From Telluria beijingensis (GTDB lineage: Bacteria > Pseudomonadota > Gammaproteobacteria > Burkholderiales > Burkholderiaceae_D): a DNA stretch of 64,000 nucleotides. The number at the start of each line of letters is the position of its first letter. Within the stretch, counting starts at the first letter, position 1. Under the pieces are notes generated by a model. That model ran no database searches, was not told where the DNA came from, and was given only the letters and a program-made list of their open reading frames with translations. Below, piece after piece: positions 25,473 through 34,739 of the stretch. Position numbers and translations under genes: made by a program. The stretch covers positions 3,873,072-3,937,071 of the forward strand of contig NZ_CP132480.1 in the NCBI RefSeq assembly GCF_030770395.1, in the 5' to 3' direction.

Positions 25473-27932
25473 ATGAAAAAGAGCCGTTTGCAGGCAGGGG
25501 TACTGTTGTGCTGCATGAGCGTGGGCGCCGCCGCGGCGGACCAGGCGAAGCAGGCCGACCAGGCGCCGCCGGCCGTCCCGCAGGCCGGGCCGGCTCCGGC
25601 CGCGAAAGGCGAGATCGCCGAAGTCATCGTCACCGCGCAGCGGCGCGCCGAATCGACCCAGCGCTCCTCGCTGTCGATCGAGGTGTTCGGCGCCGACAAG
25701 CTGCAGGAGGGCGGCATCGCCCAGGCGCGCGACCTGGTGAAGCTGGCGCCGGGACTGCAGATCGGGCAGGGCGGGGCGGCGACCCAGATCTATGTGCGCG
25801 GGGTCGGCACCTTTGCCGCCACGCCGCTGGGCAATCCGGCGGTCGCGGTGAATGTCGACGGCGTCTATGTGTCGCGCTCGCCCGCGGTCGAGGGCAATTT
25901 CTACGACCTGGAGCGGATCGAAGTCGTGAAGGGGCCGCAAGGCACGCTGTACGGCCGCAATGCCAGCGGCGGCGCGATCAACCTGATCACCAATAAGCCG
26001 CGCTTCGACCGCGTGTCCGGCGAGCTGAATGCCGAAGCGGGCAACTACGGCCTGCGCAAGGGCGAGCTGGCGGTCAACCTGCCGGTGTCGAGCGTGCTGG
26101 CCCTGCGCGCCGCGGCCCAGGTGGTCGAGCGCGACGGCTACGCGAGCCAGGGCATGGACGACGCCAAACAACGCAGCGGCCGCCTGCACGCGCTGTTCAA
26201 GCCGAGCGCCGATCTGTCGCTGCTGCTGTCGGCCGACGCCAGTCATGTCGGCGGCAAGGGCCCGGCCTATGTCTTCAAGGGCGTCGACACCACGCTCGCG
26301 GACGCGGTCCGGGCGCGCGGCGGCGTCTTGCCGACCGGCCTGCGCGTCAACGGCACCGACCCGCAAATGCAATCGCTGTACTACGGCATCGGCGCCGCCC
26401 TCGGCATGTGCGTGCCGGACGCGGCCCTGGCCGCGGCCGCGAATGCCGCCGGACCGGCGCCGGTCACCGGCGCGCCGCGCGGCCTGTGCCCGGCGGGCCA
26501 GAGCTCGCTGCTATCGCCGCCCGGTATCGGTCCCCATGGCGCGCAACCCTTCGTCGACAACGATTTCTCCAACCTCAGTGCCGAGCTGAACTGGGACCTG
26601 GGCGCGGCGACCCTGACCGTGCTGCCGGCCTACCGCAAGGTCGAGAACCGCTACACCACCTATGCGCTGGTGACCTATCTCAACGATGTGGACGGGCAGG
26701 CGGAAACCTCGCATACCCGCTCGCTCGAGGTCCGGCTCGGCAATGCCGACGGCGACGCCAAGTGGGTGCTCGGCGCCTACTACGCGAACGAAGACCAGTC
26801 GGCGGCCACCGCGACCCTGGCCGGCGCCCTGCTGGCGCGTAATATCAACGCGTACGAGATCACGTCCGAATCGAAGGCCCTGTTCGGCCAGGTCAGCTAC
26901 AGCCTGGGCCCGTCCCTGCGCGCCATCGGCGGCCTGCGCCATACCCGCGAGAACCGCTCGATCGACGGCCGCAACTTCAGCGCCGGCGCCGGCCTGCCGT
27001 TCGTGCCGGGCCAGCCCTGCTACCGCCAGGCGGACCCCTGCCTGCGCGACACCTTCATCGGCGAGCGCGACTACAAGAACACGTCGTACAAGATGGGCGT
27101 CGAATATGACCTGAGCCGCTCGCAGATGCTGTACCTGACGCTGTCCACCGGCTACAAGGGCGGCGGTCCGAATCCGGTGTCGGTGCTGGGCACGGCCAAC
27201 GTGGCGTCGTTCTACGAGCCGGAAAAGCTCACCGCGCTGCAGGCCGGTTCGCGCAACAGCTTCCTCGGCAACCGGCTGCGGGTCAATATGGAAGGCTTCT
27301 ACTGGAAATACAAGAACGCCCAGCAGAACTACTCGACCCTGAACGCGATGGGCAATGTGGTCGGCTCGACCGCCAACGCGGGCCAGGCGACCATCTATGG
27401 CGCCGAGTTCTCGGTGACCTACAAGCCGACCCCGAACGACACCCTGCAGCTGGGTGTGGAACTGCTGCACTCCAAATTCGACGCCTTCCGCTACGCCTCG
27501 GCCGGCGCCATCGCCAACGTCAGCACCGGCTGCCAGGTCGCACCCGGCACGCCGTTCCCGACCCTGGACTGCAGCGGCTTCGAGCTGCCGCGCGCGCCGA
27601 AGCAGTCGGGCAGCGCCAGCTGGAGCCGGATCTTCGACCTGGCCAGCGGCGGCGAGATCGAGGCCACGCTGTCGACCCAGTTCTCCGCCGGCCGCTACCT
27701 GACCGCCGACTTCACCCCGGCCTCGCGCGCGGGCGGCTATGTCAGCGGCGACTTCACGCTGGCCTATCGCACGCCGCGCGACGACTGGACCCTGGCGGCC
27801 TTCGTGCGCAACCTGAACGACGCCACGATCTATACCGGCGCCTTCACCGCGCCCGGCGTGCTGCGCAGCCTGACCCTGGCCAATATCGCGGCGCCGCGCA
27901 CCTGGGGCCTGCGCCTGAACAAGCGTTTCTAA
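25473..27932 (+). CDS. TonB-dependent outer-membrane receptor
   Basis: An 819-residue receptor. A signal peptide (about residues 1-22, ending GAAAA) and a proline/alanine-rich linker precede the TonB box EVIVTAQRRAES. The plug domain follows (ARDLVKLAPGLQIGQGG, IYVRGVGTF, ERIEVVKGPQGTLYGRNASGGAINLIT), then the barrel, ending in RLNKRF with a C-terminal phenylalanine. The plug motifs are those of the large receptor group used for carbohydrate, plant-aromatic or ester substrates rather than siderophores. AGGAG precedes the ATG. It is 86 bp downstream of the esterase and completes the uptake operon. Confidence 0.88.
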   Translation: MKKSRLQAGVLLCCMSVGAAAADQAKQADQAPPAVPQAGPAPAAKGEIAEVIVTAQRRAESTQRSSLSIEVFGADKLQEGGIAQARDLVKLAPGLQIGQGGAATQIYVRGVGTFAATPLGNPAVAVNVDGVYVSRSPAVEGNFYDLERIEVVKGPQGTLYGRNASGGAINLITNKPRFDRVSGELNAEAGNYGLRKGELAVNLPVSSVLALRAAAQVVERDGYASQGMDDAKQRSGRLHALFKPSADLSLLLSADASHVGGKGPAYVFKGVDTTLADAVRARGGVLPTGLRVNGTDPQMQSLYYGIGAALGMCVPDAALAAAANAAGPAPVTGAPRGLCPAGQSSLLSPPGIGPHGAQPFVDNDFSNLSAELNWDLGAATLTVLPAYRKVENRYTTYALVTYLNDVDGQAETSHTRSLEVRLGNADGDAKWVLGAYYANEDQSAATATLAGALLARNINAYEITSESKALFGQVSYSLGPSLRAIGGLRHTRENRSIDGRNFSAGAGLPFVPGQPCYRQADPCLRDTFIGERDYKNTSYKMGVEYDLSRSQMLYLTLSTGYKGGGPNPVSVLGTANVASFYEPEKLTALQAGSRNSFLGNRLRVNMEGFYWKYKNAQQNYSTLNAMGNVVGSTANAGQATIYGAEFSVTYKPTPNDTLQLGVELLHSKFDAFRYASAGAIANVSTGCQVAPGTPFPTLDCSGFELPRAPKQSGSASWSRIFDLASGGEIEATLSTQFSAGRYLTADFTPASRAGGYVSGDFTLAYRTPRDDWTLAAFVRNLNDATIYTGAFTAPGVLRSLTLANIAAPRTWGLRLNKRF

Positions 27933-27941
27933 GGCAGCCCG

Positions 27942-27970
27942 CCACCTTGCCGCCTAGAGCGGCAAGGTGG
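27942..27970. terminator. Strong 12-bp hairpin after the TonB receptor gene
   Basis: CCACCTTGCCGC (27942-27953), a 5-base loop and GCGGCAAGGTGG (27959-27970) make a perfect stem just after the receptor stop. The loop holds the stop codon of the convergent Lrp gene. No long T run follows, so it may be a bidirectional or Rho-assisted terminator. Confidence 0.6.
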
Positions 27971-28421
27971 TGTCGTACTTTACTTCGCGCAGCGCCACGC
28001 TGGTATTCACCTGCGCCAGCCCGTTCAGCTTCACCATCACATTGTGCAGGAAGTCGTGGTAGGCCTCCATGTCGGCCACCACCACCTTGACCATATAGTC
28101 CGAACTGCCGGTGGTCTCGTAGCACTCCACCACCTCGGGCCGCAGCCGCATCACTTCCTCGAACTGCTCGACCACGCCTTCGGCATGGCGCTGCAACGAC
28201 ACGTGCAGCAGGCACACCACGGCCAGGCCCAGCTTGCGGCGGTCGAGCAGGGCGGTGTAGCGCACGATATAGCCGTTCTCTTCCAGCTCCTTCTGGCGCC
28301 GCCAGCAGGGGCTGGCCGACATGCCGATCTTCTCGGCCAGTTCGTTGGACGACACCCTGCCGTTCTTCTGCAGTTCGGCGAGAATTTTGAGTGATGCCGG
28401 GTCGAGCGGTGCGTTTTTCAT
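27954..28421 (-). CDS. Lrp/AsnC-family transcriptional regulator
   Basis: A 155-residue regulator with an N-terminal helix-turn-helix (LDPASLKILAELQKNGRVSS, then ELAEKIGMSASPCWRRQKEL) and a C-terminal RAM ligand-binding domain (LAVVCLLHVSLQRHAEG, ECYETTGSSDYMVKVVVADM). Members of this group sense amino acids or their keto acids. It is divergent from the indolepyruvate oxidoreductase gene, so control of that gene in response to an aromatic or branched amino acid is likely. Confidence 0.9.
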   Translation of the reverse strand: MKNAPLDPASLKILAELQKNGRVSSNELAEKIGMSASPCWRRQKELEENGYIVRYTALLDRRKLGLAVVCLLHVSLQRHAEGVVEQFEEVMRLRPEVVECYETTGSSDYMVKVVVADMEAYHDFLHNVMVKLNGLAQVNTSVALREVKYDTTLPL

Positions 28422-28488
28422 TTATTGTCATCGAAATCGAAAGGATCTCGCCAGTTTAATGCTTGTGGGCGAGTAAATAGAAATAATT

Positions 28489-28505
28489 TGCCGCAGCGTG
28501 CGGCA
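28489..28505. promoter_or_regulatory. Inverted repeat between the Lrp gene and the indolepyruvate oxidoreductase gene
   Basis: TGCCGCA (28489-28495), three bases and TGCGGCA (28499-28505) form a perfect inverted repeat in the 117-bp divergent region, 33 bp before the oxidoreductase start. The AT-rich stretch just before it could be promoter. It is a candidate Lrp/AsnC site. Confidence 0.4.
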
Positions 28506-28538
28506 TATCCTGTCTTCACATAATAACCACGTGAGACC

Positions 28539-31500
28539 ATGAATTCGATGACCCACCCGCCAGCCCTGCTGGCCGACCCCGACTACGCCCTCGACGACAA
28601 CCTGACTCGCGAGACGGGCCGCGTGTTCCTGACCGGCACCCAGGCCCTGGTGCGCCTGCTGTGCATGCAAAAAATCGTCGACCAGCGCAATGGACTGGAC
28701 AGCGCCGGCTTCGTCAGCGGTTACCGCGGTTCGCCGCTGGGCGCGGTGGACCAGGAACTCTGGCGCGCCAAAAACCTGTTGCAACAACACCGCATCGACT
28801 TCCTGCCGGCGATCAACGAGGAACTGGGCGCCACCGCCGTCATGGGCTCGCAGCAGGTCGAGGCCGACCCCACGCGCAAGGTCGAGGGCGTGTTTGGCAT
28901 GTGGTACGGCAAGGGCCCCGGTGTCGACCGCGCCGGCGACGCCCTCAAGCACGGCCACGTCTACGGTTCGTCGCCACACGGCGGCGTGCTGGTGATCCTG
29001 GGCGACGACCACGGCTGCGTATCGTCGTCGATGCCGCACCAGAGCGAACAGGCGTTGATCGCCTGGAGCATGCCGGTACTGAACCCCGCCAATATCCAGG
29101 AATACCTCGAGTTCGGCCTGTACGGCTGGGCCATGTCGCGGTTCTCGGGCGCCTGGGTCGGCTTCAAGGCGATTTCCGAGACAGTGGAGGGCGGGGCGGT
29201 GGTCGAGCTGCCGCCGCTGCCCACCTTTACTGCGCCGCAGGACTATGTGGCGCCGCCGGACGGCCTGCACAACCGCTGGCCCGACTTGCCCGGCCTGGCG
29301 CTGGAACAGCGTGCCGAGGCCAAGCTCGAGGCGGTGCAAGCCTTCGCCCGCGCCAACTCGATCGACCGCCTGGTGGTGGCCGCGCCCCATGCCCGCATCG
29401 GCATCCTCGGCGCCGGCAAGGCCTACCTCGACCTGGTCGAGGCGCTCGAACGTATGGGCCTGCCCCTGGCGCGGCTGGAACAGCTGGGCGTGCGGGTCTA
29501 TAAACCCGGCCTGACCTTCCCGCTCGAGCGCACCCGCCTGGCCGCTTTTGCCGAGGGACTGGAAGAAATCCTGGTGGTCGAAGAGAAGGGTCCGGTCATC
29601 GAGCAGCAACTGAAGAACCTGTTCTACAACCTGCCGGCCGAACGCCGCCCCATGGTGGTGGGCAAGGCCGACCGCGACGGCCAGCCGCTGCTGTCGGCGC
29701 TGGGAGAATTGCGGCCCTCGCGCATCGCGCCGGCCCTGGTGCACTGGCTGGCGCCGCGCTTCCCCGAGCTCGCGCTAATGAACATGCTGCCCGCGTTCTG
29801 CGGCGCCGCGCTGCCCTCGAACGCGGCCGACGGCGTCAAGCGCACGCCCTATTTTTGCTCGGGCTGCCCGCACAATACCTCGACCCGCGTGCCGCAGGGC
29901 AGCCGCGCCTATGCCGGCATCGGCTGCCACTTCATGGCAACCTGGATGAAGCGCGATACCAACTACCTGTCGCAGATGGGCGGCGAAGGCGTCAGCTGGG
30001 TCGCGTCCTCGCGCTTCGTCGGCGAGCCGCATGTGTTCCAGAACCTGGGCGACGGCACCTTCTACCATTCGGGCTCGCTGGCGATCCGCCAGGCGGTGGC
30101 GGCGCGCACCAACATCACGTATAAAATCCTGTACAACGACGCGGTCGCGATGACCGGCGGCCAGCCGGTGGACGGCAGCCTGTCAGTGCCGCAGATCGTG
30201 CAGCAGGTGGTGAGCGAAGGCGCGCGCAAGGTGGTCGTGGTGACCGACCAGCCAGACAATTACGCGCAAGTCCGCCTGCCGGACGGCGTCACCGTGCACC
30301 ACCGCGACGAGCTCGATGCGATCCAGCGCATGCTGCGCGAAGTCGCCGGCGTCACGGTGCTGGTCTATGACCAGACCTGCGCCGCCGAGAAGCGCCGCCG
30401 GCGCAAGAAGAACAAGCCGGGCAAGACCGTGTTCCCCGATCCGGCGCGCCGCATGGTGATCAACCCGGCCGTGTGCGAAGGCTGCGGCGACTGCGGCGTG
30501 CAATCGAACTGCCTGTCGATTCTGCCGCTGGAGACCGAATTCGGACGCAAGCGCCAGATCGAGCAATCGTCGTGCAACAAGGATTATTCATGCGTCGAAG
30601 GCTTCTGCCCGAGCTTCGTGTCGGTGCTGGGCGGCGCGCTGCGCAAACCGGCCAGCGTCGCGCTGTCGCTGGCCGATCTCGAGCGCGCCCTGGCGGCCTA
30701 TCCCGAACCACGCCCGCAGGCGCTTGCAAAACCGTTCGAGATCCTGGTGGCGGGCGTGGGCGGCACCGGCGTCGTCACCGTCGGCGCCCTGATCACGATG
30801 GCGGCCCACCTGGAAGGCAAGGGCGCCTCGACCCTCGATTTCATGGGCTTTGCCCAGAAGGGCGGCGCCGTGCTGTCGCATGTGCGGGTGGCGCAGTCGC
30901 CCGCGCGCCTGAACCAGGTCCGCATCGACCTGCGCCAGGCCGACGCCGTCTTCGCCTGCGACCTGGTGGTGGCGGCCATGCCGGACAGCCTGTCGGTGAT
31001 GCGCGAGGGGCACACCGTGGTGGTGGCCAACGACCGCGAAATCCCCACCGCCGATTTCACGCGCGAGCGCGATGCCACGATCAATAAAGAGGGCCTGCTC
31101 GAGAAACTGGGGATGGCGGCGGGGGCGGACAGGCTGCGGCGGCTCGATGCCCACGAGACGGCGGCGCGCTTCCTGGGCGACCCGATCGGCGGCAATATCC
31201 TGTTGATGGGCTATGCCTGGCAGGCGGGCCTGGTGCCGGTGGGCCTGCCGGCCCTGATGCGCGCGATCGAACTCAATGGCGTCGCGATCGACATGAACAA
31301 GCGCGCGTTCACGCTGGGTCGCCTGGCCGCGGCCGACATGGGGGCGCTGGAAAAGCTGGATCGCACGGGTGTCAAAGTGGTCCAGTTCACGCCGCCGAAG
31401 TCGCTGGCCGACACCGTCGCACTGCGCAGCGCCTTCCTCGCCAAATACCAGGACACCGCCTATGCGGCGCGCTACGAACAGGCGGTGGCCGCCGTCGAGC

Positions 31501-32063
31501 GCCGCGAAAGCGAACTCGATGCCGGCGGCGCGCGCCGACTGAGCAAGCTGGTCGCGCGCAACCTGTTCAAGGTGATGGCCTACAAGGACGAATACGAGGT
31601 GGCACGCCTGCACGCCGATCCGGCCTTCCGCGAGCAGATCGCGGCCAGTTTCGAAGGCGACTACAAGCTCGCCTTCCACCTGGCGCCGCCGCTGCTGGCG
31701 CGCAGCAAGCCAGGTTCGACCGTCCCGCGCAAGATGCGCCTGGGCGGCTGGATGATGCCGGTGTTCGGCGTGCTGGCCAGGTGCAAGTCGCTGCGCGGCG
31801 GACCGCTGGACGTGTTCGGCTACACGGCCGAGCGCCGGCGCGAACGGGCGCTGCGCGACCGCTACCTGGCTTTTGCCGGCACGCTGGCCGACAGCCTGCG
31901 CGCCGACAACCTGGACGCCGCGCTGGCGCTGGCCCAGTTGCCGGACGGGGTGCGCGGCTATGGCCACGTCAAGCTGGCCGCGCTCGACAAGTTCGACGCC
32001 GACTGGGAGCGCCTGCTGGCCGCCTACCGCGGCGGGAAGGTGGTGGAATTGCGGCGCGCTTGA
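28539..32063 (+). CDS. Fused indolepyruvate:ferredoxin oxidoreductase (IorA-IorB type)
   Basis: A 1174-residue cytoplasmic enzyme that oxidatively decarboxylates arylpyruvates to aryl-acetyl-CoA. The N-terminal part is the pyrimidine-binding domain of the thiamine-diphosphate enzyme (GFVSGYRGSPLGAVDQELW, GKGPGVDRAGDALKHG). The middle holds the thiamine-diphosphate core (FCSGCPHNTSTRVPQGSRA, GGEGVSWVASSRFV) and a cysteine cluster (AVCEGCGDCGVQSNC, then SSCNKDYSCVEGFC) for iron-sulfur centres. The C-terminal part is the gamma-type domain (VAGVGGTGVVTVGALITMA, FMGFAQKGGAVLSHVR). The fusion and its Lrp/AsnC partner are widespread in aerobic proteobacteria that degrade aromatic amino acids. A weak GTGAG precedes the ATG at 28539; an ATG three codons later is possible. 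Confidence 0.9.
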   Translation: MNSMTHPPALLADPDYALDDNLTRETGRVFLTGTQALVRLLCMQKIVDQRNGLDSAGFVSGYRGSPLGAVDQELWRAKNLLQQHRIDFLPAINEELGATAVMGSQQVEADPTRKVEGVFGMWYGKGPGVDRAGDALKHGHVYGSSPHGGVLVILGDDHGCVSSSMPHQSEQALIAWSMPVLNPANIQEYLEFGLYGWAMSRFSGAWVGFKAISETVEGGAVVELPPLPTFTAPQDYVAPPDGLHNRWPDLPGLALEQRAEAKLEAVQAFARANSIDRLVVAAPHARIGILGAGKAYLDLVEALERMGLPLARLEQLGVRVYKPGLTFPLERTRLAAFAEGLEEILVVEEKGPVIEQQLKNLFYNLPAERRPMVVGKADRDGQPLLSALGELRPSRIAPALVHWLAPRFPELALMNMLPAFCGAALPSNAADGVKRTPYFCSGCPHNTSTRVPQGSRAYAGIGCHFMATWMKRDTNYLSQMGGEGVSWVASSRFVGEPHVFQNLGDGTFYHSGSLAIRQAVAARTNITYKILYNDAVAMTGGQPVDGSLSVPQIVQQVVSEGARKVVVVTDQPDNYAQVRLPDGVTVHHRDELDAIQRMLREVAGVTVLVYDQTCAAEKRRRRKKNKPGKTVFPDPARRMVINPAVCEGCGDCGVQSNCLSILPLETEFGRKRQIEQSSCNKDYSCVEGFCPSFVSVLGGALRKPASVALSLADLERALAAYPEPRPQALAKPFEILVAGVGGTGVVTVGALITMAAHLEGKGASTLDFMGFAQKGGAVLSHVRVAQSPARLNQVRIDLRQADAVFACDLVVAAMPDSLSVMREGHTVVVANDREIPTADFTRERDATINKEGLLEKLGMAAGADRLRRLDAHETAARFLGDPIGGNILLMGYAWQAGLVPVGLPALMRAIELNGVAIDMNKRAFTLGRLAAADMGALEKLDRTGVKVVQFTPPKSLADTVALRSAFLAKYQDTAYAARYEQAVAAVERRESELDAGGARRLSKLVARNLFKVMAYKDEYEVARLHADPAFREQIAASFEGDYKLAFHLAPPLLARSKPGSTVPRKMRLGGWMMPVFGVLARCKSLRGGPLDVFGYTAERRRERALRDRYLAFAGTLADSLRADNLDAALALAQLPDGVRGYGHVKLAALDKFDADWERLLAAYRGGKVVELRRA

Positions 32064-32103
32064 ACCGGGGCGGCGGGCATTCATTTGGACAAATGTATAT
32101 AAT

Positions 32104-32125
32104 GCGGACTTGGCCTCGAGTCCGC
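32104..32125 (+). other. Leader hairpin directly before the ClC start codon
   Basis: GCGGACT (32104-32110) can pair with AGTCCGC (32119-32125), ending four bases before the ATG. A TATAAT lies just upstream at 32098-32103. No Shine-Dalgarno sequence is seen, so the transcript may be almost leaderless or the hairpin may limit translation. Confidence 0.35.
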
Positions 32126-32129
32126 AACC

Positions 32130-33506
32130 ATGCCCCCTGACACCTCCCCGCACGACGTTCGCAGCGCCTTCCGGCGCGAACTCACTTCGCCGCATCTGTG
32201 GCAGACCCGCATCGTGGTGGTCGGCCTGGCGGCGGTGGCCGGGCTGGTGGTGGTCGGCTTTACCTGGCTGGCCGAAAGCGCCTTCGGCCTGTTCCTCGGC
32301 CTGGCCGATACCGCGTGGTGGGCGCCGCTGCTGTGGACCCCGCTGTGCTGCGCGGCCATCGCCTGGCTGACGCGCCGCTACGCGCGCGGCGCGGCCGGTT
32401 CGGGCATCCCGCAGGTGATGGCGGCGCTCGATCCGGCGCTGTCCGGCGGACGCCGGCCGCTGCTGGTGTCGCTGCGCCTGAGCCTGGCCAAGATCGTGCT
32501 CACGTCGGGCGGCCTGCTGGGCGGCATGTCGCTGGGGCGCGAAGGCCCGTCGGTCCAGATCGCGGCCGGCATCATGCTCACGGCGCGCCGCTGGCTGCCG
32601 CGCCATAGCGGCATCACCGCCCACTCGCTGCTGGTGACGGGCGGGGCGGCCGGCATCGCGGCCGCCTTCAATACGCCGCTGGCCGGGGTCATGTTCGCGA
32701 TCGAGGAATTATCCCGCACGCCCGAGCAGCGCAATAGCGGCCTCTTGATCGCGGGCATCGTGCTGGCCGGCCTGATCGCCGTTTCGGTATACGGCAACGG
32801 CACCCATTTCGGCGTGATCCGTCCCGGCCCGATCGGCCTGCCGCTATTGATGCCGGGCCTGCTGACGGCGCTCGCTTGCGGCCTGGCCGGCGGCCTGTTC
32901 GCGCGCCTGCTGGTGACCTGCCTGCGCGGGAAATCGGACGACCTGCCCACCCGCTGGCGTGCGCGCCATCCGATCCGTTTTGCCGCCGGCTGCGGCCTGG
33001 CCGTTGCGCTGATCGGCATCGTCAGCGGCGGCGCCACTTACGGCAGCGGCAACGAAGCCACGCACGGCTTGCTCAATAACGAGGCCAGCGTGCCCGGCGC
33101 CTACGCCCTGTTCAAGTTCGTCGCGACCTGGCTCACTGCCTGGTCCGGCATCCCGGCCGGCATCTTCGCGCCGTCGCTGTCGATCGGCGCCGCGCTCGGC
33201 CACGACGTGGCGCTGCTGACCGGCTACCCGCACGGGGCGGCGCTGATCGCGCTCGGCATGGTCGGCTTTTTGGCGGCCGCCACCCAGGCGCCGCTGACCG
33301 CCTTCATCATCGTGATGGAGATGGTCGACGGGCACAGCATGGTGCTCAGCCTGATGGCTTGCGCGCTGGTGTCGAGCACCGTGTCGCGGGTGCTGAGTCC
33401 ACCGCTGTATGGCACGCTCGCGGGGCTGCAACTGCCGCCGCGCGCGGTCCCGGCGCGCGACGGCCAGCCCGATCAGGCAGCCGGCAAGAACGGAGAGCCG
33501 GCCTAG
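32130..33506 (+). CDS. ClC-family chloride channel or H+/Cl- antiporter
   Basis: A 458-residue inner-membrane protein with the three ClC selectivity signatures. These are GSGIPQ at residues 90-95, GREGPSVQ at 136-143 with the gating glutamate E138, and GIFAPSLSIGAALG in the second half, followed by the tyrosine-containing end (LYGTLAG). A transporter is suggested by the external gating glutamate and by bacterial precedent. Fluoride-type ClC proteins have a different selectivity motif, so this is not one of them. The tail has no CBS domains. It ends in a 4-bp overlap with the convergent pirin gene. Confidence 0.88.
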   Translation: MPPDTSPHDVRSAFRRELTSPHLWQTRIVVVGLAAVAGLVVVGFTWLAESAFGLFLGLADTAWWAPLLWTPLCCAAIAWLTRRYARGAAGSGIPQVMAALDPALSGGRRPLLVSLRLSLAKIVLTSGGLLGGMSLGREGPSVQIAAGIMLTARRWLPRHSGITAHSLLVTGGAAGIAAAFNTPLAGVMFAIEELSRTPEQRNSGLLIAGIVLAGLIAVSVYGNGTHFGVIRPGPIGLPLLMPGLLTALACGLAGGLFARLLVTCLRGKSDDLPTRWRARHPIRFAAGCGLAVALIGIVSGGATYGSGNEATHGLLNNEASVPGAYALFKFVATWLTAWSGIPAGIFAPSLSIGAALGHDVALLTGYPHGAALIALGMVGFLAAATQAPLTAFIIVMEMVDGHSMVLSLMACALVSSTVSRVLSPPLYGTLAGLQLPPRAVPARDGQPDQAAGKNGEPA

Positions 33507-34342
33507 CCGCGGCGCAGGCGCGCCCCGAGCTCCTGGATCCGCGCCTCTCCTTCGCGCAGCGCCGCGCGCGAGGTGTGCACCGAGTAGTAGCCGGTCACCA
33601 GCTCGTGCGGATGCGGCACGGCCGAGCCGAGCACGAACTGCGTGTCGCTGCGCGCCTCGAATTCCACCGCCAGGTTCGACTGTTCGAAGGCGACCAGTTC
33701 CTGCGGCTGCAGCGCTTCGCCGTTGGCCAGCAGGCCGTCCTCCGCCGTCGCGACCCACAGCACGGTATGCTCGCCAGGCGGCAGGTACAGCCAGCGCTCG
33801 CCCGCCTTCAGGCTGACGGCCAGGTAGTTCATCGGCGACGGCGCGGCGATCGCGCTCTCTGCACCGCCATGGCTGCCGAGCAGCACCCGTACCGGGCCGC
33901 TGGTGGCGATGTCCTCGCCTGGCTGGAACACGGCGCTGGTCGGCCCGAGCTCGTGCTCCGGCGGCAGCGCCACCCACAGCTGAAAACCGCGCACCCGGTT
34001 GCCCTGTTCGTCGCCCACGCTGCCGCCATGCCACATGCCGCGGCCGGCCTGCATCCACTCGACGCCGCCCTTCGGCAGCACGGCCGTGTGGCCATCCGGA
34101 TCGACCAGGTCCATGCGGCCATCGATCAGGTAGGACAGGGTGGCGATGCCCGAATGCGGATGCAGCTCGCCGACGAAGGGCTGGCCCTCGAAGTCGAAGT
34201 AGTCGAGGAAGACGAACGGTTTAAGTAACTGGCCGAAGTCCGAGGGGCTCATCAGGCGGGTCACGGGGCCGTGCTTGCGGCCGACCGTGCGGCGGGCGAT
34301 CCGGCGCAGGGCCGGGCTTTGTTGCTGTGCCAGTGCGGGCAT
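33503..34342 (-). CDS. Pirin-family cupin protein
   Basis: A 279-residue protein with two cupin domains. The first holds the metal site (HPHSGIATLSYLIDG and later VEWMQAGRGMWHGG), the usual pirin pattern of histidines plus glutamate. The second half (GERWLYLPPGEHTVLWVATAEDG) closes the fold. Bacterial pirins are iron proteins with quercetin-dioxygenase activity or regulatory roles. AAGGAG precedes the ATG at 34342. It is convergent with the ClC gene, and their stop codons overlap. Confidence 0.88.
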   Translation of the reverse strand: MPALAQQQSPALRRIARRTVGRKHGPVTRLMSPSDFGQLLKPFVFLDYFDFEGQPFVGELHPHSGIATLSYLIDGRMDLVDPDGHTAVLPKGGVEWMQAGRGMWHGGSVGDEQGNRVRGFQLWVALPPEHELGPTSAVFQPGEDIATSGPVRVLLGSHGGAESAIAAPSPMNYLAVSLKAGERWLYLPPGEHTVLWVATAEDGLLANGEALQPQELVAFEQSNLAVEFEARSDTQFVLGSAVPHPHELVTGYYSVHTSRAALREGEARIQELGARLRRG

Positions 34343-34739
34343 GGTCGTTCTCCTTGGTGGGTTGGGGTGTCGATAGAGGGGAACTCTGGTCGGTGTTTCG
34401 GTGTCTGAAACTACGTAAGCAGGTAAGACGCAGCACTATTGAATTGCTCTTCCATTCCGCGAAAACCAAGCGGAAGAACGAGAGTGTACGAATGCGTTCG
34501 TCAAATCGGCTTCTTGCCAACTTACATGTGAAAGACGGCTCGCAACCAGCGTCCTCGCGACGCATGCTGCGCTACCCGTGGCGAGTCTGGTGGCAACGCC
34601 AGGCACTGCCACCGGCGTTTTGCCGGTGGTAGGCGGGAAAGTAACGCCTGTCAGATACGAGCGCGGTTTATAGGACGGTTCGGGGCAGGAAGAGAACGCT
34701 GAGCACATTTGTTGACGTTCTTGATAGCAGATCGACGGT
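34343..34739. other. Unexplained 397-bp region with competing hairpins
   Basis: No protein is supported here. The sequence is more AT-rich than its neighbours. At 34589-34595 GGTGGCA can pair with TGCCACC (34607-34613). The second part of that pairing overlaps CCACCGGC (34609-34616), which pairs perfectly with GCCGGTGG (34622-34629) around a GTTTT loop. GGCG (34632-34635) and CGCC (34647-34650) can form a third stem. Mutually exclusive stems are seen in riboswitches and attenuators, and also in mobile-element ends. No intact gene follows on the plus strand, only a LysR remnant, so a relic is more likely than a live switch. Confidence 0.4.

Noticed and set aside
32064..32129. Fluoride riboswitch ahead of the ClC gene.
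   Set aside because: The leader is too short and lacks the fluoride aptamer core. The ClC protein has the chloride-type GREGP motif, not a fluoride-exporter motif.
34589..34700. Cobalamin riboswitch, because CACTGCC, a stem-loop and GGGAA occur in that order.
   Set aside because: The conserved B12 box and the upstream GGTG/CCCGCAAC elements are not recognisable, and no cobalamin gene follows on that strand.
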